This document shows, piece by piece, positions 33,510-42,481 of a stretch of 42,504 bases of DNA. The notes below the pieces were generated by a model. It saw only the letters and a program-made list of their open reading frames with translations. It did no database searches and was not told where the DNA came from. The position numbers were made by a program, and so were the translations under genes. This stretch comes from a bacterium (GTDB taxonomy: Bacteria; Bacillota; Clostridia; Lachnospirales; Lachnospiraceae), in contig JAMPGX010000024.1 in assembly GCA_023663725.1 (NCBI GenBank), forward strand, positions 1 to 42,504. Direction: 5' to 3'. The number at the start of each line of letters is the position of its first letter. The stretch's first letter is position 1.

Positions 33510-33538
33510 TTGTCCATAAAAGGGATTTGGGGTATAAT
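33510..33538 (+). promoter_or_regulatory. sigma-A promoter of the pfkA operon
   Basis: TTGTCC (33510-33515), 17 bp and a perfect TATAAT (33533-33538). Confidence 0.82.
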
Positions 33539-33611
33539 TATTTTGTGTAAAAGATAATGCATTCTGGCAGCGATGCGGCAATGCAGAATAGAATGAATGG
33601 AGGAACGGGAC

Positions 33612-34685
33612 ATGAAGAGAATCGGTATGTTGACAAGTGGCGGTGACTGTCAGGCGTTGAACGCAGCGATGAGGGGCGTGGTGAAGACGCTGTTCAACGC
33701 GGAGGAGAAGGTGGAGATATATGGCTTCCTTGATGGCTACAAGGGATTGATATACAGCCATTTCCAGATGTTGACGGGCAAGGATTTTTCCGGCATTCTG
33801 ACAAAGGGCGGCACGATTCTGGGCACCTCTCGCACACCGTTCAAGACGATTCATGAGCCGGATTCCAACGGAGTGGACAAGGTGGAGGCCATGAAGCAGA
33901 CCTATCACAAGCTGCAGTTGGACTGCCTGGTGGTGCTGGGAGGCAATGGCACCCACAAGACAGCCAATCTGCTGCGAGAGGAAGGACTCAACGTCATCAC
34001 CCTGCCCAAGACCATCGACAACGACCTGTGGGGGACGGATATGACCTTTGGCTTTCAGAGCGCTGTCAATATTGCCACTGATGCCATCGATTGCATTCAC
34101 ACTACGGCGGCGTCCCACGGCCGCGTGTTTATCGTGGAGGTGATGGGACACAAGGTAGGCTGGTTAACGCTGAATGCAGGCATGGCTGGCGGAGCGGACA
34201 TTATTCTGTTGCCGGAGATACCCTATGATATCGATAAGGTGATCGACAAGATCGAGGAGAGAGACCGAAACGGCAGCCGCTTCACGATCATTGCTGTGGC
34301 GGAGGGCGCGATCTCCAAGGCGGATGCCAAGCTCTCCAAGAAGGACTATCGGAAGAAGCAGGAAAAGAATCCATATCCCTCCGTATCCTATGAGGTGGCG
34401 GCTAAGATTCAGGAGAAGACAGGCCGCGAGGTTCGGGTGACGGTTCCCGGCCATATGCAGCGGGGCGGCAGCCCTTGCCCTTACGACAGAGTATTCGCCA
34501 GCCGTCTGGGAGCAGAGGCGGGAAAACTGATTCTGGAAGGCCAGTTTGGATTTATGGTTGGATATAAGAATCGTGAGGTGGTGAAGGTGCCGTTGGAGGA
34601 GGTGGCCGGCAAGCTGAAGATGGTTGCGCCGGATGCTCCCATCGTGCATGAGGCTAAGCTGCTGGGTATTAGCTTTGGAGATTGA
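33612..34685 (+). CDS. pfkA: 6-phosphofructokinase
   Basis: A 357-aa phosphofructokinase that phosphorylates fructose 6-phosphate in glycolysis. Motifs: MLTSGGDCQALNAAMRG, GGNGTHKTA, PKTIDNDLWGTDMTFGF and the substrate loop PGHMQRGGSPCPYDR. At the position of E. coli residue 104 it has Gly (as in ATP-dependent enzymes), while at position 124 it has Lys (PKTIDND), as in PPi-dependent or group III types. The phosphate donor is thus uncertain, with ATP more likely. The start at 33612 follows GGAGG; the ATG at 33597 is part of that site. dnaX begins 6 bp downstream. Confidence 0.93.
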   Translation: MKRIGMLTSGGDCQALNAAMRGVVKTLFNAEEKVEIYGFLDGYKGLIYSHFQMLTGKDFSGILTKGGTILGTSRTPFKTIHEPDSNGVDKVEAMKQTYHKLQLDCLVVLGGNGTHKTANLLREEGLNVITLPKTIDNDLWGTDMTFGFQSAVNIATDAIDCIHTTAASHGRVFIVEVMGHKVGWLTLNAGMAGGADIILLPEIPYDIDKVIDKIEERDRNGSRFTIIAVAEGAISKADAKLSKKDYRKKQEKNPYPSVSYEVAAKIQEKTGREVRVTVPGHMQRGGSPCPYDRVFASRLGAEAGKLILEGQFGFMVGYKNREVVKVPLEEVAGKLKMVAPDAPIVHEAKLLGISFGD

Positions 34686-34690
34686 TCAAG

Positions 34691-36253
34691 ATGTCATATA
34701 CAGCATTATATCGTAAATTCCGTCCAGACACTTTTGCGGATGTGAAGGGACAGGATCATATTGTGACGACTCTGCGGAACCAGATCCGCGCCAACCGCAT
34801 CGGTCACGCCTATCTGTTCACCGGCACCAGGGGGACGGGCAAGACCACGGTGGCCAAGATACTGGCCCGCACGGTCAACTGTGAGAATCCCACGGAGGAC
34901 GGCCCCTGCGGGGAGTGCGCGATCTGCCGCAGTATCGCGGCCGGAGCCAGCTTGAATGTCGTTGAGATTGACGCGGCCTCCAACAATGGAGTGGACAATA
35001 TCCGTGAGATCGTGGAGGAGGTTTCCTATTCCCCCACGGAGGGCAGATACAAGGTCTATATCATAGACGAGGTCCATATGCTGTCCATAGGAGCTTTCAA
35101 CGCCCTGCTTAAGACTCTGGAGGAGCCGCCCTCCTATGTGATCTTTATTTTAGCTACCACGGAGGTACACAAGCTTCCCATTACGATACTGTCTCGGTGT
35201 CAGCGATATGATTTCAAGCGGATATCTATCGACACGATCACTTCCCGTATGCGTGAGCTGACAGAGGCGGAGCAGGTGGCGGTGGAGGAGAGAGCGCTGC
35301 GCTATATTGCCAAGACCGCAGACGGCTCCATGCGTGACGCGCTGAGCCTGTTAGATCAATGCATTGCCTTTCACTTGGGAAACGAGTTGACCTATGACAA
35401 GGTGCTGGACGTGCTGGGAGCAGTGGATACGGAGGTGTTCAGCCGTCTGCTGCGTAGTGTTTTGCAGCAGGATGTGCTCGGCTGCGTGCAGCTTCTGGAG
35501 GAGATCGTCATGCAGGGCAGAGAGCTGACCCAATTTGTGACCGATTTTACCTGGTATCTGCGCAACCTGATGCTGGTGCAGTCCTCCGACAATCTGGAGG
35601 ATGTGATCGATATGTCCTCCGACAATTTGGCCCATCTCAAGGAGGAGGCGGGCATGGTGGATATGAATCAGATTATCCGATATATCCGCATTTTCTCCGA
35701 GTTGAGCGGTCAGATCCGATATGCCAGCCAGAAACGCATTTTGGTGGAGATCGCTCTGATCAAGCTGTGCAAGCCTGCCATGGAAGTGTCTCAGGACGCC
35801 CTGTTGGAGCGAATCAGAGATGTCGAGGACAAGGTGGAAAGGGGTGTAGTTGCGATGCCAGCTGGACGGGAAGTCCCAGGGCAAGTTGCCCAGGAGACAT
35901 CGGCCAGGACCAGGCCCCAGTTGCCCAAGGCAATTCCCGACGAGATTCGAGAGGTGGTCAGCCGTTGGCCGGCCATTGCGGGTAATGCAGAGAATCCCAT
36001 GAGGGCGTATTTGAAGGGTGCAAGTCTGAGCCTGGGCGGAGATAACCGCCTGATCGTGGTCCTGCAGGATGGAGTAAGCTCGGACTATTTTACCCAGCAT
36101 TCGCAGAATAAGGAGCAGCTGGAGGCCTTGATTGCGGATTATATCGGCAAGGCGGTGGAGGTCGATATTCAGACGGTGGGCAGCAGGCAGGAATTTGAGG
36201 AAAGCTATGTGGACCTATCCCAAATCATCCAGATGGAGATCGAGGAGGAGTAG
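34691..36253 (+). CDS. dnaX: DNA polymerase III subunit gamma/tau
   Basis: A 520-aa clamp-loader ATPase for chromosome replication. AAA+ motifs: Walker A GTRGTGKTT, zinc module CENPTEDGPCGECAICRSI, Walker B YIIDEVHML, sensor LATTEVHKLP and the Arg finger in LSRCQRYDF. Domain III and a tau-like C-terminal region follow. No frameshift slippery site is evident at the gamma/tau boundary. The start at 34691 follows GGAG within the pfkA 3' end. Normally dnaX-ybaB-recR form one operon; here a mobile-looking cassette separates dnaX from ybaB. Confidence 0.97.
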   Translation: MSYTALYRKFRPDTFADVKGQDHIVTTLRNQIRANRIGHAYLFTGTRGTGKTTVAKILARTVNCENPTEDGPCGECAICRSIAAGASLNVVEIDAASNNGVDNIREIVEEVSYSPTEGRYKVYIIDEVHMLSIGAFNALLKTLEEPPSYVIFILATTEVHKLPITILSRCQRYDFKRISIDTITSRMRELTEAEQVAVEERALRYIAKTADGSMRDALSLLDQCIAFHLGNELTYDKVLDVLGAVDTEVFSRLLRSVLQQDVLGCVQLLEEIVMQGRELTQFVTDFTWYLRNLMLVQSSDNLEDVIDMSSDNLAHLKEEAGMVDMNQIIRYIRIFSELSGQIRYASQKRILVEIALIKLCKPAMEVSQDALLERIRDVEDKVERGVVAMPAGREVPGQVAQETSARTRPQLPKAIPDEIREVVSRWPAIAGNAENPMRAYLKGASLSLGGDNRLIVVLQDGVSSDYFTQHSQNKEQLEALIADYIGKAVEVDIQTVGSRQEFEESYVDLSQIIQMEIEEE

Positions 36254-36291
36254 CGCCGGAAGGAACCTGAGATAGAAGGAATCAGAAGCAA

Positions 36292-36299
36292 AATAGAAA
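36292..36299 (+). repeat. left candidate target-site duplication
   Basis: AATAGAAA, repeated directly at 36925-36932, flanks the inverted ends of the cassette. Confidence 0.6.
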
Positions 36300-36924
36300 G
36301 TCCCAATTCGACTTTGTGTTCCCAGTAGAATCAAGTAGATAAATATGTAACATGAGCCAATAATTATAAAATTCATAGTTGGGAGAATATAATATGAATA
36401 ATTCATTTGACGTAAAAGAAATCAGAATACTACCAATGGATAAGAAAGAAGAGTTTAAAACAGAGGAAGAAGTAAGAAAATTCTTATCAGTCGAATTGAT
36501 ACAAAGAGATGGAAAATACTATTATAGAGAACGCGGAATGGACATTGAAGATGGCTGCGTATTAGTTCTGTTCCAATACGACACAGCGATAGTTGGCTAT
36601 GGAATTTTGAAAGATATTGAGTCAGATATATGTACACATGAAATAAATGGTAAAACGATTCAATATAACGGATATTTTCAGTTTTTTGCTATGTCGATTC
36701 ATAATGTTTCGCACATTACATTAGGGGAAATACAACAAATAGACGATAGGATTACACATTTTTCAAATTCAAAATGGCGAATTGGAGCAGAGCATTTCAA
36801 TAAAATTTGTCATTTATTGCTGCAAAAGCAAGTGGAATTTGAGAAAAATAGATTTGATTGATTTGAATAAATATACATTAAGAATATTGATTCTATCACT
36901 GGGAACACAAAAGCGAATTGGGAG
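36300..36924. mobile_element. non-autonomous insertion cassette (625 bp) between dnaX and ybaB
   Basis: Inverted ends TCCCAATTCG-x2-TTTGTGTTCCCAGT (from 36301) and their complement (to 36923) enclose one AT-rich reading frame. A direct 8-bp repeat AATAGAAA borders both ends. Conceptual removal of the cassette plus one repeat restores a compact dnaX-ybaB spacer with the ybaB ribosome-binding site. There is no transposase inside, so movement would need one supplied in trans. The family is not identified. Confidence 0.7.
36394..36861 (+). CDS. hypothetical cassette protein, AT-rich
   Basis: A 155-aa protein that I do not recognise. It starts [20 protein letters not shown], has a beta-rich centre ([20 protein letters not shown]) and a helical C-terminus ([17 protein letters not shown]). 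The centre vaguely recalls PUA/EVE-like folds; this is a weak impression only. There is no signal or membrane helix. The start follows GGGAG. Base composition is strikingly lower in G+C than all neighbours, with many AAA, ATA and TTA codons, as expected for acquired DNA. It is the only gene of the 625-bp cassette. Confidence 0.65.
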   Translation: MNNSFDVKEIRILPMDKKEEFKTEEEVRKFLSVELIQRDGKYYYRERGMDIEDGCVLVLFQYDTAIVGYGILKDIESDICTHEINGKTIQYNGYFQFFAMSIHNVSHITLGEIQQIDDRITHFSNSKWRIGAEHFNKICHLLLQKQVEFEKNRFD

Positions 36925-36932
36925 AATAGAAA
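36925..36932 (+). repeat. right candidate target-site duplication
   Basis: AATAGAAA, a direct copy of 36292-36299. The ybaB ribosome-binding site follows immediately. Confidence 0.6.
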
Positions 36933-36949
36933 TATGGAGGAATGGACCA

Positions 36950-37294
36950 ATGGCGAAACGCGGAGGCTATCCCGGCGGCATGATGCCGGGCAATATGAAT
37001 AATCTGATGAAGCAGGCGCAGCGCATGCAGCGCCAGATGGAGGAAGGACAGAAGGAGCTGGAGACCAAGGAGTTTACCGCATCCGCTGGAGGGGGCGCAG
37101 TGGAGGTTACCGTGTCCGGTAAAAAGGAAGTGCTGAAGGTGAAGCTCGCTGAAGAGGTTGTAGATCCGGAGGATATCGAGATGCTTCAGGATCTGATTAT
37201 GGCGGCTGTCAACGAGGCGATGAAGCAGGCGGATCAGGCTAACGAGGAGTTGATGGGCAAGATGACTGGCGGATTGGGAGGCTTTCCTTTCTAA
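36950..37294 (+). CDS. ybaB: YbaB/EbfC-family nucleoid-associated protein
   Basis: A 114-aa DNA-binding nucleoid protein. It starts with a Gly/Met-rich stretch ([14 protein letters not shown]), then the helical [17 protein letters not shown], then the YbaB beta core ([20 protein letters not shown]), and ends GGLGGFPF. It forms dimers that clamp DNA and is usually encoded with dnaX and recR, as here. The start at 36950 follows GGAGG; longer in-frame starts upstream run through the cassette and are rejected. The stop overlaps the recR start (TAATG). Confidence 0.93.
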   Translation: MAKRGGYPGGMMPGNMNNLMKQAQRMQRQMEEGQKELETKEFTASAGGGAVEVTVSGKKEVLKVKLAEEVVDPEDIEMLQDLIMAAVNEAMKQADQANEELMGKMTGGLGGFPF

Positions 37295-37890
37295 TGGAAT
37301 TGTATAGCGGATGCATCAATAAATTAATAGAGGAGTTGGCGGCGCTGCCGGGAATTGGCGGTAAATCCGCGCAGCGGCTGGCGTTCCATCTGATCAATAT
37401 GCCCGCGGACAAGGTCAGTCGCCTGGCACATACGATTATGGAGGCGAAGGAGAATGTCAGATATTGCAGTGAGTGTTATACACTGACAGATCAGGAGATA
37501 TGTCCCGTGTGTGCCAACGCGAAGCGGAATCACCGGCTTATCATGGTGGTGGAGAATGCCCGTGATCTGGCGGCTTATGAGAAGACGGGAAAATATGAGG
37601 GAGTCTATCATGTGCTGCACGGGACGATCTCTCCGATGCTGGGCATTGGCCCTGGCGATATCAGGTTGAAGGAGTTGATGGCCCGTCTGGAGGGCGAGGT
37701 GGATGAGGTAATCATCGCCACTAACTCCAGTCTGGAGGGAGAGACTACAGCTATGTATATCAGCAAATTGATCAAGCCCACAGGCATCCGCGTGACTCGT
37801 ATTGCCAGCGGCGTGCCGGTAGGAGGAGATCTGGAGTATATTGATGAAGTGACATTGCTGCGCGCCCTGGAGGGTCGCGTGGAAATATAG
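37294..37890 (+). CDS. recR: recombination mediator RecR
   Basis: A 198-aa protein of the usual length. It has the helix-hairpin-helix (LAALPGIGGKSAQRLAFHL), the four-Cys zinc module CSECYTLTDQEICPVC and a Toprim domain (LIMVVENARDLAAYEKTGKY, onward to GETTAMYI). With RecO it loads RecA onto single-stranded DNA in gap repair. The start overlaps the ybaB stop, showing translational coupling. Confidence 0.97.
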   Translation: MELYSGCINKLIEELAALPGIGGKSAQRLAFHLINMPADKVSRLAHTIMEAKENVRYCSECYTLTDQEICPVCANAKRNHRLIMVVENARDLAAYEKTGKYEGVYHVLHGTISPMLGIGPGDIRLKELMARLEGEVDEVIIATNSSLEGETTAMYISKLIKPTGIRVTRIASGVPVGGDLEYIDEVTLLRALEGRVEI

Positions 37891-37931
37891 TACCCGCCGC
37901 AGGGCGGATACGGAAGATGGAGGACAGAGAG

Positions 37932-38978
37932 ATGGGGATTACGATTACGAAGAGAAAGTTTGGCACAGATGGCCAGGGGCGGGAGGTGACGCTCTACACC
38001 CTGGAGAATCACAATGGAATGAAGGCGGAGGTGACTGATCTGGGAGCGATCCTGGTCAATCTCTATGTGCCGGATGGAGAGGGACGGTTGGAGGATGTAG
38101 TGCTCGGTTTCGACAGCGCGGAGGGGTATCTGAAAAATGGCAGTTTCTTTGGCGCGACCATTGGTCCCAGCGCCAACCGTATTGGCGGCGCACAATTTGA
38201 GATTGACGGCAACGTCTATCATGTGGATGTGAACGACGGCCCCAACAATCTGCACAGCCATATGCAGCAGGGATATCACAAGCAACTGTGGGAGACCAGC
38301 ATGGGTGAGGACAGTGTCAGCTTTACGATTCGGGATGCAGACGGCAATATGGGCTTCCCCGGCAACAAAGAGCTGCAGCTTACATATACTTTGGATGAGG
38401 AGAACGGACTGACGCTGCACTATCATGGCATCAGCGATAAGAAGACCATTCTCAATCCCACCAATCACACCTATTTTAATCTGAACGGACATAAGGCGGG
38501 CAATATCGAGGAGCATCAATTACAGCTTGTCGCTTCTCACTATACGCCTGTTGTGGAGGGAGCGATTCCGACCGGAGAGATTGCTCCCGTGGCCGGCACC
38601 GTGATGGATTTCACCCAGCCCAAGACGGTAGGGAAGGAAATTCGCAGTGATTTTGAACAATTGCTGCTGACCCAGGGATACGACCATAACTGGGTAGTGG
38701 ACGACTGGGATGGACAGCTCCGCCTGATCGCTGTGCTGACAGCGCCGAAAAGCGGCCGCTGTATGCACGCTTACTCCACATTGCCGGGCGTGCAGTTCTA
38801 TGCCGGCAACTGCATCAGTCCCGAGTCGGGCAAGGATGGAGCGTTCTACGAGAAGCGGAGCGGCCTGTGCCTGGAGACGCAGTATTATCCAGACAGCATT
38901 CATCAACCTGATTTCCCTTCCTGTGTATTTGGCGAGGGCAGGGAATATGACTCCACAACTGTCTATCGTTTTGTGTAA
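37932..38978 (+). CDS. galM: aldose 1-epimerase
   Basis: A 348-aa mutarotase that interconverts alpha and beta forms of glucose or galactose. Motifs: catalytic His in PTNHTYFNLNG, the second His in NNLHSHMQQG and the catalytic Glu in GLCLETQYYPDS. The length is as usual for GalM. The start at 37932 follows GGAGG at 37919-37923, in preference to ATG 37917. It may be read from the recR operon; a small CCGCC/GGCGG hairpin separates them. Confidence 0.94.
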   Translation: MGITITKRKFGTDGQGREVTLYTLENHNGMKAEVTDLGAILVNLYVPDGEGRLEDVVLGFDSAEGYLKNGSFFGATIGPSANRIGGAQFEIDGNVYHVDVNDGPNNLHSHMQQGYHKQLWETSMGEDSVSFTIRDADGNMGFPGNKELQLTYTLDEENGLTLHYHGISDKKTILNPTNHTYFNLNGHKAGNIEEHQLQLVASHYTPVVEGAIPTGEIAPVAGTVMDFTQPKTVGKEIRSDFEQLLLTQGYDHNWVVDDWDGQLRLIAVLTAPKSGRCMHAYSTLPGVQFYAGNCISPESGKDGAFYEKRSGLCLETQYYPDSIHQPDFPSCVFGEGREYDSTTVYRFV

Positions 38979-39009
38979 GGAACAACTAAGAAAATTGTCG
39001 AACCATTTT

Positions 39010-39107
39010 TGAATCTGCACGACAAGGAATGATAAAATACCTCTCGCTCCCATGCTATATTTATAGCTGACATTGACTGAAAAGCATAGGATGTGGGAGG
39101 TGTTTTT
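39010..39107 (+). promoter_or_regulatory. promoter-leader with hairpin upstream of the LysM gene
   Basis: TTGAAT (about 39014) is followed after 17 bp by ATAAAA, a plausible promoter. Downstream, CTCCCATGC (about 39048) can pair with GCATAGGATGTGGGAG (39083-39098), so the hairpin includes the GGGAGG ribosome-binding site, and TTTTT then runs into the ATG at 39108. This may be a transcriptional or translational attenuator, or chance pairing. Confidence 0.4.
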
Positions 39108-40385
39108 ATGGAATTACCAAAAAATATTACACAGATCGGGGAAGCAGACCGCACCTGTAAGATCTATGTGGAGGACTATGTGGTTTCTTACATGAAGCAG
39201 CTTAGCCGTCAGACACAGGATAAAGGACCTGCCATTGCCCTATATGGCAAATATACCAAGGAACAGACGCTGTCCTATTTTTTTATCTACGGCGCCTGCC
39301 AGATTCTATCGATCAGCAAGGAAGTGCGTCATCTGTCCCAGGCTCAGAATCAGGAAGTGGAGCGTCTGCGCCAGCGATATTTTCCAGAGTATACTTTTCT
39401 GGGCTATCACATTTTTGATGGCGAGATGGCGGAAGGCATGCATATTCTGGAGCAGGATACCTGTCGTTACATAAAAGGATATGCTTGCTTCTATGAGAAA
39501 AATGACAGTATGCTTGCCTATATGGTAGATAATAAGACGCAGGCGCATGAGCCGGAGCAGTATGGGCAGGAGAAATATGATCGGGCCAGAGCCAGACAGG
39601 AGGAGAGGCGCACCCAGTATGAGCAGAGGAGGCAACGGCAGCAGGATGGAGCGGAGGTATCGGCCAGAAGCAGAGCGCGCACAGAGAGGAAGACGCCGGA
39701 TGCATCACAGGGAGCTTCTCTGAAGATGATGCGTATGTCGGCGGCTGCGGTTTTTGCGGTATTGTGTCTGATAGGAGTTGCGGCCGTAACCAGAGGTGAC
39801 GGAGAGGGAACGCTTGGGGAGAAGGCGAAGCAATTGTGGGCACAGCTGTCGGACGGACAGTCTGATCCGGCCGCCCCTGCGCAGGGAGACGAGAGCTCAG
39901 AGACAGCTCCGGAAATCCATAATTCGGGGACTCTGATGGCGGAAAATAGCCTGATCGATGCGATTCGGCAGGAGAATCAGGATGCGGCAGCTGTGTCGGG
40001 ACAGGCAGTGGCCGTAAAGCCGGAGGAGAGCGAAGCGACGGCATCTTCCGAAGCTCCCCCGCAGGAATCATCTGAGACTGCGCAGGGGCAGGAAGAGCAA
40101 CAGGTACCGCCTGCTCAGGAGGACCAGGAGTCTGAATCTCAGGAAGCAGCGGAGCAGGTGGAGGGAGAAGCTCAGGAGATTCCAGTTCAGGGGCCGTCTA
40201 TATCGGAGGTTGAAGCCCAGCAACCGCAGGAGCCCGTCAGCTATATCATCCAGCAGGGTGATACGCTGATTGGCATCAGCACAAGGCAGTATGGAAATGA
40301 CAGTTATGTGCAGGCAATCTGTGAACTGAATGGGATTACGAATGCGGATAATATTCAAATCGGACAAAAAATTCTACTCCCCTGA
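39108..40385 (+). CDS. LysM-domain membrane-anchored protein
   Basis: A 425-aa protein. The N-terminal domain (1-140, ICKIYVEDYVVSYMKQL-type) is soluble and resembles a JAB/MPN-like fold without its metal residues. A basic, Gln/Arg-rich stretch precedes one membrane helix (about 210-228, MSAAAVFAVLCLIGVAAV). A Glu/Gln-rich low-complexity linker (about 240-375) leads to a C-terminal LysM domain (YIIQQGDTLIGISTRQYG, NIQIGQKILLP) that binds peptidoglycan. The topology suggests an N-in protein spanning membrane and wall. The start follows GGGAGG. The function is unknown; it is conserved in Lachnospiraceae in my recollection. Confidence 0.8.
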   Translation: MELPKNITQIGEADRTCKIYVEDYVVSYMKQLSRQTQDKGPAIALYGKYTKEQTLSYFFIYGACQILSISKEVRHLSQAQNQEVERLRQRYFPEYTFLGYHIFDGEMAEGMHILEQDTCRYIKGYACFYEKNDSMLAYMVDNKTQAHEPEQYGQEKYDRARARQEERRTQYEQRRQRQQDGAEVSARSRARTERKTPDASQGASLKMMRMSAAAVFAVLCLIGVAAVTRGDGEGTLGEKAKQLWAQLSDGQSDPAAPAQGDESSETAPEIHNSGTLMAENSLIDAIRQENQDAAAVSGQAVAVKPEESEATASSEAPPQESSETAQGQEEQQVPPAQEDQESESQEAAEQVEGEAQEIPVQGPSISEVEAQQPQEPVSYIIQQGDTLIGISTRQYGNDSYVQAICELNGITNADNIQIGQKILLP

Positions 40386-40483
40386 GAGAAAGTATGTTAT
40401 ACTGACTAAGAAAGTACTCTGAAGGTAAAAGAGAAAAGCGTGTGATGATATACACGAGGTCATAGTACATGCGAGGTTGCTAT

Positions 40484-41680
40484 ATGGCGGATATCAGGAA
40501 TTTTCAGCAGGAAAGAGAAAAAAGAACGAAGGGACAGGCGGACTTTCGCCATAAATTATGGCATTACCGCCTGTCTCATGTATATCGGTTCCTGCTTGTG
40601 ATTATCGCCCTGGTCGCGTTAATTGTCCTGGTGGTGGTACAATACAGGAACCATATATACACATCCTATGAAGTGACTCATTCTGTGGACGTGGACATGG
40701 TAAACGGCACAGTACATATGCCGTTAGGCAGTCATATTCTCACCTATAGCAACGATGGGGCCCATTGTACGGATGCGAAGGGAAATGTCCTATGGAACCA
40801 GACCTATCAGATGCAGGATATTATCGTAGTCACCAACGGCAATGTAGTGGCCATTGGCGACTACAATGGCCGCGAGATATACATATTAGATGAAAATAAG
40901 AAGCTGGGAGAGGTCAGTACCACGATGCCTATCAGAAGTATCGCGGTGGCCCAGACAGGACGTGTTGCCGTCACTGTGGCAGACACCAAGGTTACGTGGG
41001 TACAGATCTATGACCCCGATGGAAAGTGGAGGTATGAGGTGAGGACGACCATGGAAAAGAGCGGATATCCGATTGCCTCAGCGCTCTCTCCCAATGGCGA
41101 TTTGCTGGGCCTGGCATGTATCTATGTAGATTCGGGAGTGGTCATGACCAATGTGGCCTTTTACAATTTTGGCCAAGTGGGTGCAAATAAAAGTGACTAT
41201 TATGTAAGCGGTTCGACTTATCCTGACACGGTGATTCCAAGCATACGCTTTTTGGATAATGGGACGGCTTATGCAGTGGGAGACGATCGCCTGTTGTTTT
41301 ACAGCGGCACACAGATTCCGGAATTGACCAATACCTATTTTTATGAGGAAGAGGTTCAGGCGGTATACAGCGATGAGAATTATGTCGGTCTGTTGTTCAG
41401 AGGAAATTCTGCGGACGCTCGGCACAAGCTGCAGGTGTTTCGTAATACTGGCGAGAAGATCGGGGATTATCTGTTTGACATAGAATTTCAGCACTTGGTT
41501 TTCGGGCAGGATAATTTTGTCGCATACGGAGAGCAAGGATGCCTGATTCGCACTCTGGGCGGAGTGGAAAAGTTTCAGGGTGAATTTGCCAAGGCTGTCC
41601 AGGTGATGCTCCCTCAGGGAAACAGCTACAGATATTTGATTCTCACCAATGATAGCATTGATACGATACAGTTCAAATAG
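40484..41680 (+). CDS. DUF5711-like membrane-anchored beta-propeller-type protein
   Basis: A 398-aa protein. A short basic N-terminus is followed by one membrane helix (about 35-55, FLLVIIALVALIVLVVVQY) and a large external beta-rich domain with WD/PQQ-like repeats (ILTYSNDGAHCTDAKGNVLW, GDYNGREIYILDENKKLGEV, QIYDPDGKWRYEV). It resembles proteins annotated as DUF5711 in Clostridia; this is from memory. The start at 40484 follows GAGG; the ATG at 40469 is an alternative. It precedes a CvpA-like gene by 79 bp and is probably in the same transcript as the cell-envelope genes around it. Confidence 0.75.
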   Translation: MADIRNFQQEREKRTKGQADFRHKLWHYRLSHVYRFLLVIIALVALIVLVVVQYRNHIYTSYEVTHSVDVDMVNGTVHMPLGSHILTYSNDGAHCTDAKGNVLWNQTYQMQDIIVVTNGNVVAIGDYNGREIYILDENKKLGEVSTTMPIRSIAVAQTGRVAVTVADTKVTWVQIYDPDGKWRYEVRTTMEKSGYPIASALSPNGDLLGLACIYVDSGVVMTNVAFYNFGQVGANKSDYYVSGSTYPDTVIPSIRFLDNGTAYAVGDDRLLFYSGTQIPELTNTYFYEEEVQAVYSDENYVGLLFRGNSADARHKLQVFRNTGEKIGDYLFDIEFQHLVFGQDNFVAYGEQGCLIRTLGGVEKFQGEFAKAVQVMLPQGNSYRYLILTNDSIDTIQFK

Positions 41681-41759
41681 TGGACCGCTCATGCCATCGT
41701 GTGAACTGAGTTTGCTCTGCGTGAGAACGGATGTGGAACTCGAAACGGAGGAAATACAG

Positions 41760-42260
41760 ATGAATATTATGCTGGTTATTATAGTGTTGTTTTTTCTTTT
41801 TAAGATTGTTGATGGGTATAAAAAGGGGATGGTTAAGGAGATAATCTCCTTAGTGACATTGATCATCATGGGGATCATGGTGATGCTGATCAGCAGAGGA
41901 TTACACAGCTACATGGAAAAGGAGGCAGTGGGTGTAATCATTGCCATAGTTCTGCTGGCGTTGCTGGGTATCGTACATCACCTGCTGGGAGTGGTGTTCT
42001 TTTCGGCAAAAATGATTACCAAGCTTCCCGTAGTGCATTGGGCAAACAAACTGCTGGGGGCTGTTTTTGGCGCTCTGGAAGTGATATTCCTTCTTCTGCT
42101 TGTCTATTCTTTTATCATGTTTTTTGGACTTGGAATGATTGGTCAGCAGATTTTGGAGTATACCAGAGAGAGCGCGGTGCTGACGAAGCTTTATGAGCAC
42201 AACATCGTTGCCAAAATGATGGAGGACTTGATGAAGCAGTTGCCGATACAGGGATTGTGA
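41760..42260 (+). CDS. CvpA-family membrane protein
   Basis: A 166-aa integral membrane protein with four hydrophobic helices. The opening VIIVLFFLFKIVDGYKKGMV matches the CvpA/colicin V production family (G-x-x-x-G near helix 1). The exact role in Firmicutes is unclear; CvpA is required for colicin V export in E. coli and is broadly linked to envelope homeostasis. The start at 41760 follows GGAGGAAATAC. No terminator is obvious before the downstream rRNA-like promoter. Confidence 0.82.
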   Translation: MNIMLVIIVLFFLFKIVDGYKKGMVKEIISLVTLIIMGIMVMLISRGLHSYMEKEAVGVIIAIVLLALLGIVHHLLGVVFFSAKMITKLPVVHWANKLLGAVFGALEVIFLLLLVYSFIMFFGLGMIGQQILEYTRESAVLTKLYEHNIVAKMMEDLMKQLPIQGL

Positions 42261-42384
42261 GGAATATGTGACCTCCCATATGAGTGAAGATCGTAAATAT
42301 TCATCCAGGCTTTTGCCAAACAAATGGTTCCATATATTGAACTAAATAAAATAAAAAAAAGTATAAAAAAATTTTTGAAAATAG

Positions 42385-42413
42385 TTGACAACAGAAAAAA
42401 CGTATGCTACTAT
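42385..42413 (+). promoter_or_regulatory. strong sigma-A promoter, probable rRNA operon P1/P2
   Basis: A perfect TTGACA (42385-42390), 17 bp and TACTAT (42408-42413). A run of A/T-rich sequence upstream (about 42340-42384) looks like an UP element. The downstream 3' sequence (TTCCTTGACAACTAAACAGC) resembles the leader seen before 16S rRNA genes in Clostridia. The 16S gene itself is outside the window. Confidence 0.75.
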
Positions 42414-42448
42414 ATTAAAGCTGTCCCAGTAATGAGCAGATAGCAATT

Positions 42449-42481
42449 TCCAGTTCGTAACGAAGTCACGAACTGGAAAGT
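42449..42481 (+). other. perfect 12-bp hairpin in the probable rRNA leader
   Basis: TTTCCAGTTCGT pairs fully with ACGAACTGGAAA around a 9-nt loop. There is no T-run, so it is probably a processing or antitermination element of the rRNA leader. The function is inferred. Confidence 0.55.

Noticed and set aside
36782-36949. Longer N-terminus for YbaB running through the cassette
   Set aside because: It would translate the AT-rich cassette end; the family start MAKRGG with GGAGG at the proper distance lies at 36950.
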